Assembly (NCBI RefSeq): GCF_001050345.1
Contig: NZ_LFMW01000007.1
Coordinates: forward strand, 1-64,000
DNA: 64,000 nucleotides
Source of the DNA: Pseudomonas fildesensis
Lineage (GTDB): Bacteria > Pseudomonadota > Gammaproteobacteria > Pseudomonadales > Pseudomonadaceae
Direction of reading: 5' to 3'
Positions 44,095 to 53,763 of the stretch are shown here, in pieces. Numbering within the stretch: position 1 is the stretch's first letter; each line of letters begins with the position of its first letter. The notes below the pieces were generated by a model. The model did no database searches. It saw only the letters and a program-made list of their open reading frames with translations, and had not been told where the DNA came from. Both the position numbers and the translations under genes were made by a program.

Positions 44095-45669
44095 ATGATT
44101 GCTCACCCCTTCAACGGCAGACGCTTGCTGGTGACCGCGATGCTGATGGCCAGTGCCACAGCCTTCGCCGATACCGCGCAGCAGGTCAAGGCGCCGACCA
44201 TCGCCAAAGAACTGCAACAGGCCAAGACCTACACCATTTCCAGCCCGCCGACCGCGCCGCTGGAACTGCCCAAGCCCGCCCTGCCGGACCTGTCGGGCTA
44301 CACCGGCGCAGCAATCGAAAAAAAGATCGTACGCACCAAGCCCGGCAAAATCAGCATCCGCCGCATGATGCAGGAAGACGCCCTGAAGGACTTCATCGGC
44401 GGCGACAACAAGATGGCCGAATGGGTGGTGCGCCAGCACGGCATTCCCCAGGCGATCTTTATCGACGACGGCTACATGAACCTCAAGGACCTGCTGAAGA
44501 AAGTGCCGAAGCAGTACCTGAGCGAAACCTCGCCGGGTGTGTTCCTGGCCAAGCTGCCGATTGTGGTCGGGCGTAAAGGCATCCTGGAAATCGACAAGCA
44601 GACCCAAGAACTGCGCCTGTCCCAGGAAGCCGGTTCGTTCCTGATCAACGACGGCCAACTGTTTGTGCGTGACACCAAAATCACTGGCTGGCGCGAAAAG
44701 GCCAACGGCCCGGCGACCTTCCAGTCACCCAAGGAATTCCGTCCGTTCCTGCTGGCCTGGGGCGGTACCGAGACCTACATCTCCAACACCAAGATGGCCA
44801 GTTTCGGCTACGCCAACAGTAAGTCGTACGGGGTGAGTATTTCCCAGTACACGCCGAACATGGCCAAGGTGCTCAAGCGCTCCGAGCCGACTGGCTGGAT
44901 CATCAATTCCGAGTTCTCGGACATGTGGTACGGCTTCTACTGCTACGAGACCGAAGGCTTTGTGGTCAAGGGCAATACCTACAAAGACAACATCGTCTAC
45001 GGCATTGACCCCCATGACCGTTCCCACGGCCTGATCATCGCGGACAACACCGTCTACGGCACCAAGAAGAAGCACGGCATCATCATTTCCCGGGAAGTGA
45101 ACGACAGCTTCATCTTCAACAACCGCAGCTACGACAACAAGCTCTCGGGCCTGGTGATCGACCGTAACAGCGTGAACAACCTGATCGCCGACAACGAGAT
45201 CTACCGCAACCACACCGACGGCATCACCCTCTATGAGAGCGGTGACAACCTGCTGTGGGGCAACAAAGTGATCGCCAACCGTCGCCACGGCATCCGGATT
45301 CGTAACAGCGTGAACATTCGCCTGTACGAAAACACCTCGATGGCCAACGGCCTGACCGGCGTCTACGGCCACATCAAGGATTTGACCGACACCGACCGCG
45401 ACATCGCCCTCGACCCGTTCGACGCCAAGGTCTCGCTGATCGTTGTAGGTGGCGAGCTGGCCGGAAACGGCAGCGGGCCGCTGTCCATCGACTCGCCGTT
45501 GAGTGTCGAGCTGTACCGCGTGTCGATGCTGGCGCCGACCAAATCCAGCGGTATCAGCTTCAACGGCATCCTGGGCGACCGCCAGGAAGAAATTCTCGAC
45601 CTGCTGGTACGCCAGCAGAAAGCCGTGCTGATCGACCCTGTCGAACGCCAGACCGAAATGCAGGACTGA
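44095..45669 (+). CDS. algG: Mannuronan C5-epimerase
   Basis: This periplasmic enzyme converts mannuronate residues to guluronate within the polymer and shields it from degradation. The 524-residue protein (counting from 44095) has a signal peptide ending AFA and a right-handed beta helix with CASH-type repeats. The catalytic DPHD motif falls at about 305-308 (YGIDPHDRSHG). The start at 44095 has GGAG about 9 bases upstream. An ATG at 44080 that overlaps the algE stop is an alternative and would add five residues. Confidence 0.96.
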   Translation: MIAHPFNGRRLLVTAMLMASATAFADTAQQVKAPTIAKELQQAKTYTISSPPTAPLELPKPALPDLSGYTGAAIEKKIVRTKPGKISIRRMMQEDALKDFIGGDNKMAEWVVRQHGIPQAIFIDDGYMNLKDLLKKVPKQYLSETSPGVFLAKLPIVVGRKGILEIDKQTQELRLSQEAGSFLINDGQLFVRDTKITGWREKANGPATFQSPKEFRPFLLAWGGTETYISNTKMASFGYANSKSYGVSISQYTPNMAKVLKRSEPTGWIINSEFSDMWYGFYCYETEGFVVKGNTYKDNIVYGIDPHDRSHGLIIADNTVYGTKKKHGIIISREVNDSFIFNNRSYDNKLSGLVIDRNSVNNLIADNEIYRNHTDGITLYESGDNLLWGNKVIANRRHGIRIRNSVNIRLYENTSMANGLTGVYGHIKDLTDTDRDIALDPFDAKVSLIVVGGELAGNGSGPLSIDSPLSVELYRVSMLAPTKSSGISFNGILGDRQEEILDLLVRQQKAVLIDPVERQTEMQD

Positions 45670-45671
45670 GG

Positions 45672-47129
45672 ATGACCCTTATGCACCCACACATGATCAA
45701 ACTGCTGAGCCTCTCGGGTCTGACCCTCGGCCTGCTCGCGGCCAGCCAGGGCGTACGCGCCGACGAAGTAAAGCCACCGACCTTCAGCGCCGAACCGTGC
45801 TGCAGCCTGTGCCCGGCCGCCCATGACGCGAAGAACTACACCACACGCTACCAGCAGAACTTCACCACCCTGGTGCAAGCCCAGGGCGACTGGCTGTTCC
45901 GTACCCAGGAAGACCTGCGCACCGAATTCGACACCTCCCCCGCCGGCTACAAGCGCATGCAACAGCTGCACGATGCGTTCAAGGCCAAGGGCGTGGAACT
46001 GGTGGTGGTCTACCAGCCGACCCGTGGCCTGGTGAACCGCAACAAGCTCAATCCCGAGGAGAAAGCCAAGTTCGATTTCGACAAGGCCCTGGGTAACTAC
46101 AAGACCATGCTCGGCCGTTTCGCCAAGATGGGTTATGTGGTGCCGGACCTGTCGCCGTTGACCAATGAGCAGCTACCGGACGAATTGCCCGCCCACGATT
46201 TCTACTTCCGTGGCGACCAGCACTGGACCCCATACGGCGCCCAGCGCACCGCGAAAATCGTCGGCGCCAAAGTGCGTGCGATGCCTGAATTCGCCGACAT
46301 CCCCAAGCGTGAATTCGAGACCAAACTGTCCGGGCGCATGGGCAAGACCGGCACCCTGCACAACATGGCCGGGCAATTGTGCGGCACCAGCTACGCGATC
46401 CAGTACATGGACCAGTTCACCACCGAGCCCAAGGGCGAAGCGGGCGACGGCGATTTGTTCAGTGATTCGGGCAACCCGCAGATTACCCTGGTCGGCACCA
46501 GCCACAGCGGCAAGAACTACAACTTTGCCGGCTTCCTCGAGCAGGAAATCGGTGCCGACATCCTTAACGTCGCCTTCCCTGGCGGTGGCCTGGAAGGCTC
46601 GATGATCCAGTACCTGGGCAGCGAAGAATTCCAGAAGACCCCGCCAAAGATTTTGATCTGGGAGTTCTCGCCGCTGTACCGCCTGGACCAAGAGACCATC
46701 TACCGGCAGATGATGTCGCTGCTGGACAACGGCTGTGAAGGCAAGACCGCACAGATGACCGCCAGCACCACTCTCAAACCCGGCAAGAACGAATTGATGG
46801 TCAACAGTTCGAACAAAGACCTGCGCAACGCCAACCATCAGGTTGATATCCGCTTCGCCGATCCGTCGGTGAAAACCTTGCAAGCCACCCTCTGGTACAT
46901 GAACGGGCGCCACGAGGACATCAAGATCGATAAACCCGAAACATCCGATACAGACGGGCGTTTCGCCTTTGAACTGCGCACCGATGAAGACTGGGCCTCG
47001 CAGAACTTGCTGGCCGTGGAAGTGCAGGGCCCTGAAGCGGGCGCTGCCGCGCAGAAAGTCGAAGCGAAAATTTGCACACGCAACGTATTCCCGGCGGGTG
47101 GTCAACAGACTGCCTCGACAGGGCAATGA
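45672..47129 (+). CDS. algX: Alginate O-acetyltransferase with carbohydrate-binding module
   Basis: This 485-residue periplasmic enzyme adds acetyl groups to mannuronate. A signal peptide ends near GVRADE. The SGNH-like catalytic residues are visible: Asp and His in [12 protein letters not shown] and the nucleophile Ser in [10 protein letters not shown]-terminal carbohydrate-binding domain follows from about residue 340. The start at 45672 has AGGA 6 bases before it; an ATG at 45681 is possible. It overlaps the region where algL may begin. Confidence 0.96.
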   Translation: MTLMHPHMIKLLSLSGLTLGLLAASQGVRADEVKPPTFSAEPCCSLCPAAHDAKNYTTRYQQNFTTLVQAQGDWLFRTQEDLRTEFDTSPAGYKRMQQLHDAFKAKGVELVVVYQPTRGLVNRNKLNPEEKAKFDFDKALGNYKTMLGRFAKMGYVVPDLSPLTNEQLPDELPAHDFYFRGDQHWTPYGAQRTAKIVGAKVRAMPEFADIPKREFETKLSGRMGKTGTLHNMAGQLCGTSYAIQYMDQFTTEPKGEAGDGDLFSDSGNPQITLVGTSHSGKNYNFAGFLEQEIGADILNVAFPGGGLEGSMIQYLGSEEFQKTPPKILIWEFSPLYRLDQETIYRQMMSLLDNGCEGKTAQMTASTTLKPGKNELMVNSSNKDLRNANHQVDIRFADPSVKTLQATLWYMNGRHEDIKIDKPETSDTDGRFAFELRTDEDWASQNLLAVEVQGPEAGAAAQKVEAKICTRNVFPAGGQQTASTGQ

Positions 47130-47137
47130 GGTTACTT

Positions 47138-48247
47138 ATGCAGAAGTTATTGATTCCAACGCTGCTGGGCCTGGCGATGTTCGCAGGTTCAGTCAACGCC
47201 GCCGCGCCACTGCGTCCACCCCAGGGTTATTTCGCCCCGGTGGAAGCGTTCAAGACCGGCGACTTCAAGAATGACTGCGACGCCATGCCGGCGCCGTACA
47301 CCGGCTCGCTGCAATTTCGCAGCAAGTACGAAGGTTCGGACAAGGCCCGCTCCACGCTGAACGTGCAATCGGAAAAAGCCTTCCGCGACAGCACCGCCGA
47401 CATCACCAAGCTGGAAAAAGACACCAGCAAGCGCGTGATGCAGTTCATGCGCGACGGTCGCCCGGAGCAGTTGGAATGCACCTTGACCTGGCTTACGAGC
47501 TGGGCCAAGGCGGATGCGTTGATGTCCAAGGACTTCAACCACACCGGCAAGTCCATGCGCAAATGGGCGCTGGGCAGTATGGCCTCGGCTTATGTACGCC
47601 TGAAGTTCTCCGAGTCGCACCCGTTGGCCAACCATCAGCAGGAAGCGCAGTTGATCGAGGCCTGGTTCAGCAAAATGGGCGATCAGGTGGTCAGCGACTG
47701 GGACAACCTGCCGCTGGAAAAAACCAACAATCACTCCTACTGGGCCGCCTGGTCGGTGATGGCAACCTCCATCGCCACCAACCGTCGCGACCTGTTTGAC
47801 TGGGCCGTGAAGGAATACAAGGTCGGCGCCAATCAGGTCGACGCCCAGGGCTTCCTGCCGAACGAATTGAAGCGTCAACAACGCGCCTTGTCGTATCACA
47901 ACTACGCCCTGCCGCCGCTGTCGATGATCGCCAGTTTTGCCCTGGTCAACGGTGTTGACCTGCGCCAGGAAAACAACGGCGCGCTCAAGCGCCTGGGTGA
48001 CAACGTGCTGGCCGGGGTCAAAGACCCGGAAATCTTCGAGAAGAAGAATGGCAAAGAGCAGGACATGAAAGACCTCAAGGAGGACATGAAATTTGCCTGG
48101 CTCGAACCCTTCTGCAGCCTCTACACCTGCACCCCGGAAGTGATCGAGCGCAAGCACGGGATGCAGCCGTTCAAGACGTTCCGGCTGGGGGGTGACCTGA
48201 CCAAGGTCTACGACCCGGCGCATGAAAAAGGCAACAAAGGCAGCTGA
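47138..48247 (+). CDS. algL: Alginate lyase
   Basis: This periplasmic polysaccharide lyase (PL5) clears alginate that misroutes into the periplasm. The 369-residue protein has a signal peptide ([21 protein letters not shown]) and the catalytic stretch NNHSYWAAW with the His and Tyr region of the family. GAGG lies about 7 bases before the ATG at 47138; an earlier in-frame ATG at 47126 overlaps the algX stop as ATGA and is also possible. A REPIN separates it from algI. Confidence 0.95.
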   Translation: MQKLLIPTLLGLAMFAGSVNAAAPLRPPQGYFAPVEAFKTGDFKNDCDAMPAPYTGSLQFRSKYEGSDKARSTLNVQSEKAFRDSTADITKLEKDTSKRVMQFMRDGRPEQLECTLTWLTSWAKADALMSKDFNHTGKSMRKWALGSMASAYVRLKFSESHPLANHQQEAQLIEAWFSKMGDQVVSDWDNLPLEKTNNHSYWAAWSVMATSIATNRRDLFDWAVKEYKVGANQVDAQGFLPNELKRQQRALSYHNYALPPLSMIASFALVNGVDLRQENNGALKRLGDNVLAGVKDPEIFEKKNGKEQDMKDLKEDMKFAWLEPFCSLYTCTPEVIERKHGMQPFKTFRLGGDLTKVYDPAHEKGNKGS

Positions 48248-48261
48248 CGAAACGCGGTTAA

Positions 48262-48359
48262 CAAATGTGGGAGGGGGCTTGCTCCCGATAGCGGTGTGTC
48301 AGTTGATGCATCCGGTGACTGATTCACCGCAATCGGGAGCAAGCCCCCTCCCACATTTG
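48262..48359. repeat. REPIN inside the alginate operon, between algL and algI
   Basis: The arms are CAAATGTGGGAGGGGGCTTG and CAAGCCCCCTCCCACATTTG, with inner CGATAGCGGTG and CACCGCAATCG. It stands in the 201-base gap between two genes of the same operon, where a read-through hairpin could lower expression of algI-algJ-algF-algA or stabilise the upstream message. Confidence 0.9.
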
Positions 48360-48448
48360 AGCAATGCAATACAACCTCCTCCCGAATTCCTGGGGGGGTT
48401 TGGGGGGGCTTCGGCCCTTGACTGTTGGTTAAACATGGAGAGATCGGG

Positions 48449-49981
48449 ATGGTTTTCTCGTCCAATGTGTTCCTGTTTCTGTTCTTGCCGATCTTTCTCG
48501 GCTTGTACTACTTGAGCGGGCAACGCTATCGCAACCTGCTGCTGCTACTGGCCAGCTATGTGTTCTACGCCTGGTGGCGAGTGGACTTCCTGGCGCTGTT
48601 CGCCGCCGTCACGCTGTGGAATTACTGGATCGGCCTCAAGGTCGGTGCGGCGGGCGTGCGCACCAAGCCGGCACAGCGCTGGCTGCTGCTCGGCGTGGTG
48701 GTCGACCTGTGCATCCTCGGCTACTTCAAGTACGCCAACTTCGGCGTCGACAGCATCAACGTGATGATGAAGTCGGCGGGCCTGGAGCCCTTTATCCTCA
48801 CCCACGTGCTGTTGCCGATCGGGATCTCGTTCTACATTTTCGAGTCCATCAGCTACATCATCGACGTGTACCGCGGCGACACCCCGGCCACCCGCAACCT
48901 CATCGACTTTGCGGCGTTCGTGGCGATCTTCCCGCACCTGATTGCCGGCCCTGTATTGCGTTTTCGCGACCTGGCCGACCAGTTCAACAACCGCACCCAC
49001 ACCCTCGACAAGTTCTCCGAGGGCTGCACGCGGTTCATGCAGGGTTTCATCAAGAAGGTCTTCATCGCCGACACCCTGGCGGTGGTGGCCGACCACTGTT
49101 TCGCCCTGCAAAACCCCACCACCGGCGATGCCTGGCTCGGCGCGCTGGCCTACACCGCGCAGTTGTACTTCGACTTCTCCGGCTACAGCGACATGGCCAT
49201 CGGCCTGGGCTTGATGATGGGTTTCCGCTTCATGGAAAACTTCAAGCAGCCGTACATCAGCCAGTCGATCACCGAGTTCTGGCGGCGCTGGCACATCAGC
49301 CTGTCCACCTGGCTGCGTGACTACCTGTACATCACCCTGGGCGGCAACCGTAAAGGCACGCTGACCACCTACCGCAACCTGTTCCTGACCATGCTGCTCG
49401 GTGGCCTGTGGCACGGTGCGAACATCACTTACATCGTGTGGGGCGCCTGGCACGGCATGTGGCTGGCGATTGAAAAAGCCGTCGGCCTCAACACCTCGCC
49501 GCGCAGCTTCAACCCGGTGCGCTGGGCCTTCACCTTCTTGCTGGTGGTGATGGGCTGGGTGATCTTCCGTTCCGAAAACCTTCACGTCGCCGGCCGTATG
49601 TACGGTGCGATGTTCAGCTTTGGCGAGTGGTCGCTGTCGGAACTCAACCGCGCCAACCTCACCGGCTTGCAAGTCGCGACCCTGGTGGTGGCGTACGCAA
49701 CCCTGGCGTTCTTTGGCCTGCGCGACTTCTACACCAACCGCCCTGCCGAAAAAGCCAAGCCGGCCGACCCGAGCCTGATCAAGGCCGTGCCCGGCGACAA
49801 CCCGGACAGCATCCATCAGCCAGGCTTCACCGTTGGCCAGGACGCTGCCGTGCAACCGGCCTACTGGACCGCTGACTGGCCACGCTACGCCATGCGCACT
49901 GCGGTGCTGCTGCTGTTCGTGGCGTCGATTCTCAAACTGTCGGCGCAGAGTTTCTCGCCGTTCCTTTACTTCCAATTCTGA
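48449..49981 (+). CDS. algI: Alginate O-acetylation membrane protein (MBOAT)
   Basis: This 510-residue inner-membrane acyltransferase passes acetyl groups from the cytoplasm to AlgJ and AlgX in the periplasm. It begins MVFSSNVFLFLFLPIFLGLYYL and has about ten or more membrane segments. The catalytic His lies in LGGLWHGANITYI, and EFWRRWHISLSTWLRDYLYI is the MBOAT signature. GGAGAG precedes the ATG at 48449 by about 6 bases; the frame open from 48425 is leader. Confidence 0.97.
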   Translation: MVFSSNVFLFLFLPIFLGLYYLSGQRYRNLLLLLASYVFYAWWRVDFLALFAAVTLWNYWIGLKVGAAGVRTKPAQRWLLLGVVVDLCILGYFKYANFGVDSINVMMKSAGLEPFILTHVLLPIGISFYIFESISYIIDVYRGDTPATRNLIDFAAFVAIFPHLIAGPVLRFRDLADQFNNRTHTLDKFSEGCTRFMQGFIKKVFIADTLAVVADHCFALQNPTTGDAWLGALAYTAQLYFDFSGYSDMAIGLGLMMGFRFMENFKQPYISQSITEFWRRWHISLSTWLRDYLYITLGGNRKGTLTTYRNLFLTMLLGGLWHGANITYIVWGAWHGMWLAIEKAVGLNTSPRSFNPVRWAFTFLLVVMGWVIFRSENLHVAGRMYGAMFSFGEWSLSELNRANLTGLQVATLVVAYATLAFFGLRDFYTNRPAEKAKPADPSLIKAVPGDNPDSIHQPGFTVGQDAAVQPAYWTADWPRYAMRTAVLLLFVASILKLSAQSFSPFLYFQF

Positions 49982-49992
49982 GGGAGCCGACC

Positions 49993-51177
49993 ATGACCCA
50001 TTCATTCCGCGTCCTCTATATCAGCCTGTTCCTGGTGGTGCTGATGGCCCTGGGCGCCTGGTCGGTGCGCAGCTTCTTCGGCTTCAGCACCAACGCCGAC
50101 GCGACCGTGCTCAACGGCCGCTGGACCAAGGCCGTCGAGACGCACTACGACGACGAGTTCCCGATCAAGCGTATCGGCACCAACTTGTGGGCCGCGCTGG
50201 ACTACAAGCTGTTCAATGAAGGTCGCCCTGGCGTAGTGCTGGGCCGCGATCACTGGTTGTACAGCGACGAAGAGTTCAACCCGGCCGTCAACGAAGACCA
50301 GAACCTGCAGGGCAACTACGCCCTGGTCGAAGGCGTGCGCCAGAAGCTCAAGGCCCAAGGCATTCAACTGGTGATGGCGATTGTGCCGGCCAAGGTGCGC
50401 CTGTACCCGGAACACCTGGGTGACGTGAAACCGGCGAGCATCCACGCCAACCTGTACGAGGACTTCCACGCCCGTGTCGCTGCCGACAAGATCCTCGCCC
50501 CCGACCTGCTTGGCCCGTTGCAACAGGCCAAGCTGGGCGGCAAGCAAGTGTTCCTGCGCACCGACACCCACTGGACCCCGGACGGCGCTGAAATCGCCGC
50601 CAAACAACTGGCCAAGGGCATCGCCGACAAGACCCCGCTCAGCGGCGAGCCGCAGCGCTTTGTCACCGAAGCCGAGAAAACCGAGCCGCACAACGGCGAC
50701 CTGCGTCTGTTCCTGCCGTTGGACCCGCTGTTCGAAAACCTGATGCCGCCCAAAGAACCGCTGGAAAAACGTGTCACGCACCTGGCTGAAAGCAAAGGCG
50801 ACGACGCGCTGTTCACCGACAGCGAAACCCCGGTGGCACTGGTGGGCACCAGCTACAGCGCCAACCCCAACTGGAACTTCGTCGGCGCGCTCAAGCAAGC
50901 CCTGGGCAGCGACGTCATCAACTATTCCGAAGATGGCCACGGCCCGATCCTGCCGATGCTCAGCTATCTCAAAAGCGATGACTTCAAGAACAGCCCGCCG
51001 CAGGTGCTGATCTGGGAATTTCCTGAACGCTATCTGCCCGTGAACAACGAAATCGGTGATGCCGACCCGCAGTGGGTTGCGCAACTTAAACAAGCCGGTT
51101 CGCGCCAACAAAACATGGCTCTGAACACCCCAGCAAAAAATCAAAAATCCGAGACGCCCGACCGGGCGCAAAACTGA
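49993..51177 (+). CDS. algJ: Alginate O-acetyltransferase, AlgX-like
   Basis: This 394-residue membrane-anchored periplasmic protein is related to AlgX. An N-terminal signal anchor (VLYISLFLVVLMALGAWSV) precedes the SGNH-like domain, with Asp-x-His in RTDTHWTPDGA and Ser in LVGTSYSA. It takes acetyl from AlgI. It starts 11 bases after the algI stop. Its C terminus (PAKNQKSETPDRAQN) is a polar tail. Confidence 0.95.
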   Translation: MTHSFRVLYISLFLVVLMALGAWSVRSFFGFSTNADATVLNGRWTKAVETHYDDEFPIKRIGTNLWAALDYKLFNEGRPGVVLGRDHWLYSDEEFNPAVNEDQNLQGNYALVEGVRQKLKAQGIQLVMAIVPAKVRLYPEHLGDVKPASIHANLYEDFHARVAADKILAPDLLGPLQQAKLGGKQVFLRTDTHWTPDGAEIAAKQLAKGIADKTPLSGEPQRFVTEAEKTEPHNGDLRLFLPLDPLFENLMPPKEPLEKRVTHLAESKGDDALFTDSETPVALVGTSYSANPNWNFVGALKQALGSDVINYSEDGHGPILPMLSYLKSDDFKNSPPQVLIWEFPERYLPVNNEIGDADPQWVAQLKQAGSRQQNMALNTPAKNQKSETPDRAQN

Positions 51178-51193
51178 AAGAGAGGTAACTCAC

Positions 51194-51847
51194 ATGACTT
51201 TCACTACTACTCCTCGTCGTCTCGCCAAGACCCTGGCCCTGGTTGCCGGCATGAGCGTTGTTTCGATGTCTGCCTTCGCCGGTGACGCCGCCCTGTACGG
51301 CCCTGTCGCACCAAAAGGCTCCAGCTTCGTGCGTGTCTACAACGCCTCCAACCAGGAAGTCAGCGCGACGGTTGGCAGCACCAACCTCAGCGAAGTGGCG
51401 CCGTTGGCCAGCAGTGACTTCAGCTTCATGCCGGGCGGCGACTACAGCGCCAAGGTCGGCAGCCAGACCGTGCCGGTGAAACTCGCCGCCGATCACTACT
51501 ACACCCTCGTCAACAACGGCAGCGGCCAGCCGCAACTGATCGAAGAGCCGCCGTTTAAGAACAAGCAGAAATCCCTGGTGCGCGTGCAGAACCTCAGCGA
51601 CAAGGCCCTGACCCTGAAAACCGCCGACGGCAAGACTGACGTGGTCAAGTCGGTGGCCGCCAAAGGCCGTGGCGAACGCGAAATCAACCCGGTCAAAGTC
51701 AGCCTGGCGCTGTACGACGGCGACAAGAAAGTCGGCGACGTGAAGCCGGTTGCCCTGGAACGCGGTGAAGCGGCGGTGCTGTACGTGACCGGTTCCGGTT
51801 CGAACATTTCGCCAGTCTGGGTAAAACGCCCTGTGTCGACGCGCTAA
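51194..51847 (+). CDS. algF: Alginate O-acetylation accessory protein
   Basis: This 217-residue periplasmic protein is needed for O-acetylation (known from P. aeruginosa) but its catalytic role is unsettled. A signal peptide ends near SAFAGD. Two beta-rich modules follow, with the segments KGSSFVRVYNASNQEVSATV and KSLVRVQNLSDKALTLKT looking like a repeated VRVxN-type strand. No catalytic triad is evident. It follows algJ by 16 bases and is separated from algA by a REP hairpin. Confidence 0.95.
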   Translation: MTFTTTPRRLAKTLALVAGMSVVSMSAFAGDAALYGPVAPKGSSFVRVYNASNQEVSATVGSTNLSEVAPLASSDFSFMPGGDYSAKVGSQTVPVKLAADHYYTLVNNGSGQPQLIEEPPFKNKQKSLVRVQNLSDKALTLKTADGKTDVVKSVAAKGRGEREINPVKVSLALYDGDKKVGDVKPVALERGEAAVLYVTGSGSNISPVWVKRPVSTR

Positions 51848-51873
51848 TGACTTTCTCAAGTTGAACCACTCCC

Positions 51874-51941
51874 TGTAGGAGTCCGGCTTGCCGGCGATAG
51901 CGCCCTCAAGGCCGCCATCGCCGGCAAGCCGGGCTCCTACA
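51874..51941. repeat. REP hairpin between algF and algA
   Basis: TGTAGGAGTCCGGCTTGCCG and CGGCAAGCCGGGCTCCTACA are inverted around GCGATAGCGCCC...GGCCGCCATCGC. It is a different REP family from the one upstream of algI. It sits in the 189-base gap before algA. Confidence 0.85.
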
Positions 51942-52036
51942 AGGGTTATGCGTTCAATTTGAGACACGAGACAAAAACAAGAGTGAAACGACAAACCTTC
52001 GTAGCTCTGACCCAAATCGATTCAAGGAGAAACAGC

Positions 52037-53488
52037 ATGATCCCAGTAATCCTTTCCGGTGGTAGCGGCTCACGTCTTTGGCCGCTTTCCCGTAAACAGT
52101 TCCCGAAACAATTCCTGGCCCTGACCGGCGAGCACACGCTGTTCCAGCAAACCCTGGAACGCCTGGTGTTCGACGGCATGGACTCCCCGATCGTGGTCTG
52201 CAACAAAGACCACCGCTTCATCGTCAACGAACAGCTGAGCACCCGTAAGCTGGAATGCCAACGCATCCTGATGGAACCCTTCGGCCGCAACACCGCGCCG
52301 GCCGTGGCCTTGACTGCGATGATGCTGGTCAATGAAGGCCGCGACGAGCTGATGTTGGTGCTGCCCGCCGACCACGTGATCGACGACCAGAAAGCCCTGC
52401 AACGCGCGCTGGCCCTGGCCACCGTGGCCGCCGAGCGCGGCGAGATGGTGCTGTTCGGTGTGCCGGCAACCCGTCCGGAAACCGGTTATGGCTACATCAA
52501 ATCCGGCAACGATTCGCTGCTGCCTGAAGGCGTGAGCCGCGTGCAACAGTTCGTGGAAAAACCCGATGAAAAACGCGCCGTCGAGTTCGTCAAAAGCGGT
52601 GGCTACTTCTGGAACAGCGGTATGTTTCTGTTCCGCGCCAGCCGCTTCCTCGAAGAGCTGAAAAAGCACGATCCGGACATCTACGACACATGCGTGCTGA
52701 CCCTGGAACGCAGCGAGCAAGATGCCGACACCGTGACCTTCGAAGAAGCCACCTTCGCCTGCTGCCCGGACAATTCCATCGACTACGCCGTGATGGAAAA
52801 AACCCAGCGCGCCTGCGTGGTGCCGCTGAGTGCCGGTTGGAGCGACGTGGGTTGCTGGGCGTCGCTGTGGGCGGTCAACGATAAAGACGCCAACGGCAAC
52901 GTCACCAAGGGCGACGTGGTGATCCAGGACAGCAAGAACTGCATGATCCACGGCAACGGCAAGCTGGTGTCGGTGATCGGCCTGGAAAACATCGTGGTGG
53001 TGGAAACCAAGGACGCGATGATGATTGCCCACAAGGACAAGGTCCAGGGCGTCAAGCAGATGGTCGCCACGCTCAACGAACAGGGCCGCAGCGAAACCCA
53101 GAACCACTGCGAGGTCTATCGTCCGTGGGGCTCCTACGACTCGGTGGACATGGGCGGGCGTTTCCAGGTCAAGCACATCTCGGTCAAGCCGGGCGCGTGC
53201 CTGTCACTGCAGATGCACCACCACCGCGCCGAACACTGGATCGTGGTCAGCGGCACCGCCGAAGTCACCTGTGACGAGAACGTGTTCCTGCTCTGCGAAA
53301 ACCAGTCCACCTACATCCCGATTGCCTCGGTGCACCGCCTGCGCAACCCGGGCAAGATCCCGCTGGAGATCATCGAAGTACAATCGGGCAGCTATTTGGG
53401 CGAAGACGATATCGAGCGGTTTGAAGATATCTACGGGCGCTCCACGCCGGTTGAGCGTGGTGTGTCGGTGAAAACTATCGCGCAGTAA
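52037..53488 (+). CDS. algA: Mannose-6-phosphate isomerase / GDP-mannose pyrophosphorylase
   Basis: This bifunctional 483-residue enzyme supplies GDP-mannose. The N-terminal pyrophosphorylase begins MIPVILSGGSGSRLWPLSRK with the nucleotide loop GGSGSRLWP and FPKQF. VEKPDEKRA follows. The C-terminal cupin isomerase has the metal site QMHHHRAEHWIVVSG. AGGAG lies about 8 bases before the ATG at 52037; the frame open from 51959 is leader. It is the last gene of the alginate operon and is followed by a terminator. Confidence 0.97.
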   Translation: MIPVILSGGSGSRLWPLSRKQFPKQFLALTGEHTLFQQTLERLVFDGMDSPIVVCNKDHRFIVNEQLSTRKLECQRILMEPFGRNTAPAVALTAMMLVNEGRDELMLVLPADHVIDDQKALQRALALATVAAERGEMVLFGVPATRPETGYGYIKSGNDSLLPEGVSRVQQFVEKPDEKRAVEFVKSGGYFWNSGMFLFRASRFLEELKKHDPDIYDTCVLTLERSEQDADTVTFEEATFACCPDNSIDYAVMEKTQRACVVPLSAGWSDVGCWASLWAVNDKDANGNVTKGDVVIQDSKNCMIHGNGKLVSVIGLENIVVVETKDAMMIAHKDKVQGVKQMVATLNEQGRSETQNHCEVYRPWGSYDSVDMGGRFQVKHISVKPGACLSLQMHHHRAEHWIVVSGTAEVTCDENVFLLCENQSTYIPIASVHRLRNPGKIPLEIIEVQSGSYLGEDDIERFEDIYGRSTPVERGVSVKTIAQ

Positions 53489-53502
53489 AACAGTCGTAGA
53501 AG

Positions 53503-53563
53503 AAGCCCCCGTCCAGCCGACTGCGTCCCCTATCCGCAGCGGGTTGGATGGGGGCTTTTTGTT
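53503..53563 (+). terminator. Rho-independent terminator of the alginate operon
   Basis: The stem GCCCCCGTCCAGCC (53505-53518) and GGTTGGATGGGGGC (53542-53555) has one mismatch and is followed by TTTTTGTTT. The loop contains a small inner CTGCG/CGCAG pair. Confidence 0.9.
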
Positions 53564-53585
53564 TGGCCTTGCGGTGACTGTGAGG

Positions 53586-53677
53586 GCCTCATCGGGAGCA
53601 AGCCCCCTCCCACATTTTTGACCGGGTACATCCTTGGAATGCGGTCAAACTGTGGGAGGGGGCTTGCTCCCGAAGGC
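53586..53677. repeat. REPIN downstream of algA
   Basis: Two REP units in the opposite relative orientation to the other elements of this family: GGGAGCAAGCCCCCTCCCACA first, then TGTGGGAGGGGGCTTGCTCCC after 28 bases. The inter-unit bases pair partly (TTTGACC and GGTCAAA). It lies just after the operon terminator. Confidence 0.85.
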
Positions 53678-53763
53678 GTCAGCCCAGCCAACACAGACCT
53701 CAAGGTAGCCAATCCCACCTACGCTTAAGTTAGGATGCTCGTTCCCTATTCGAGGTGGTCTCC

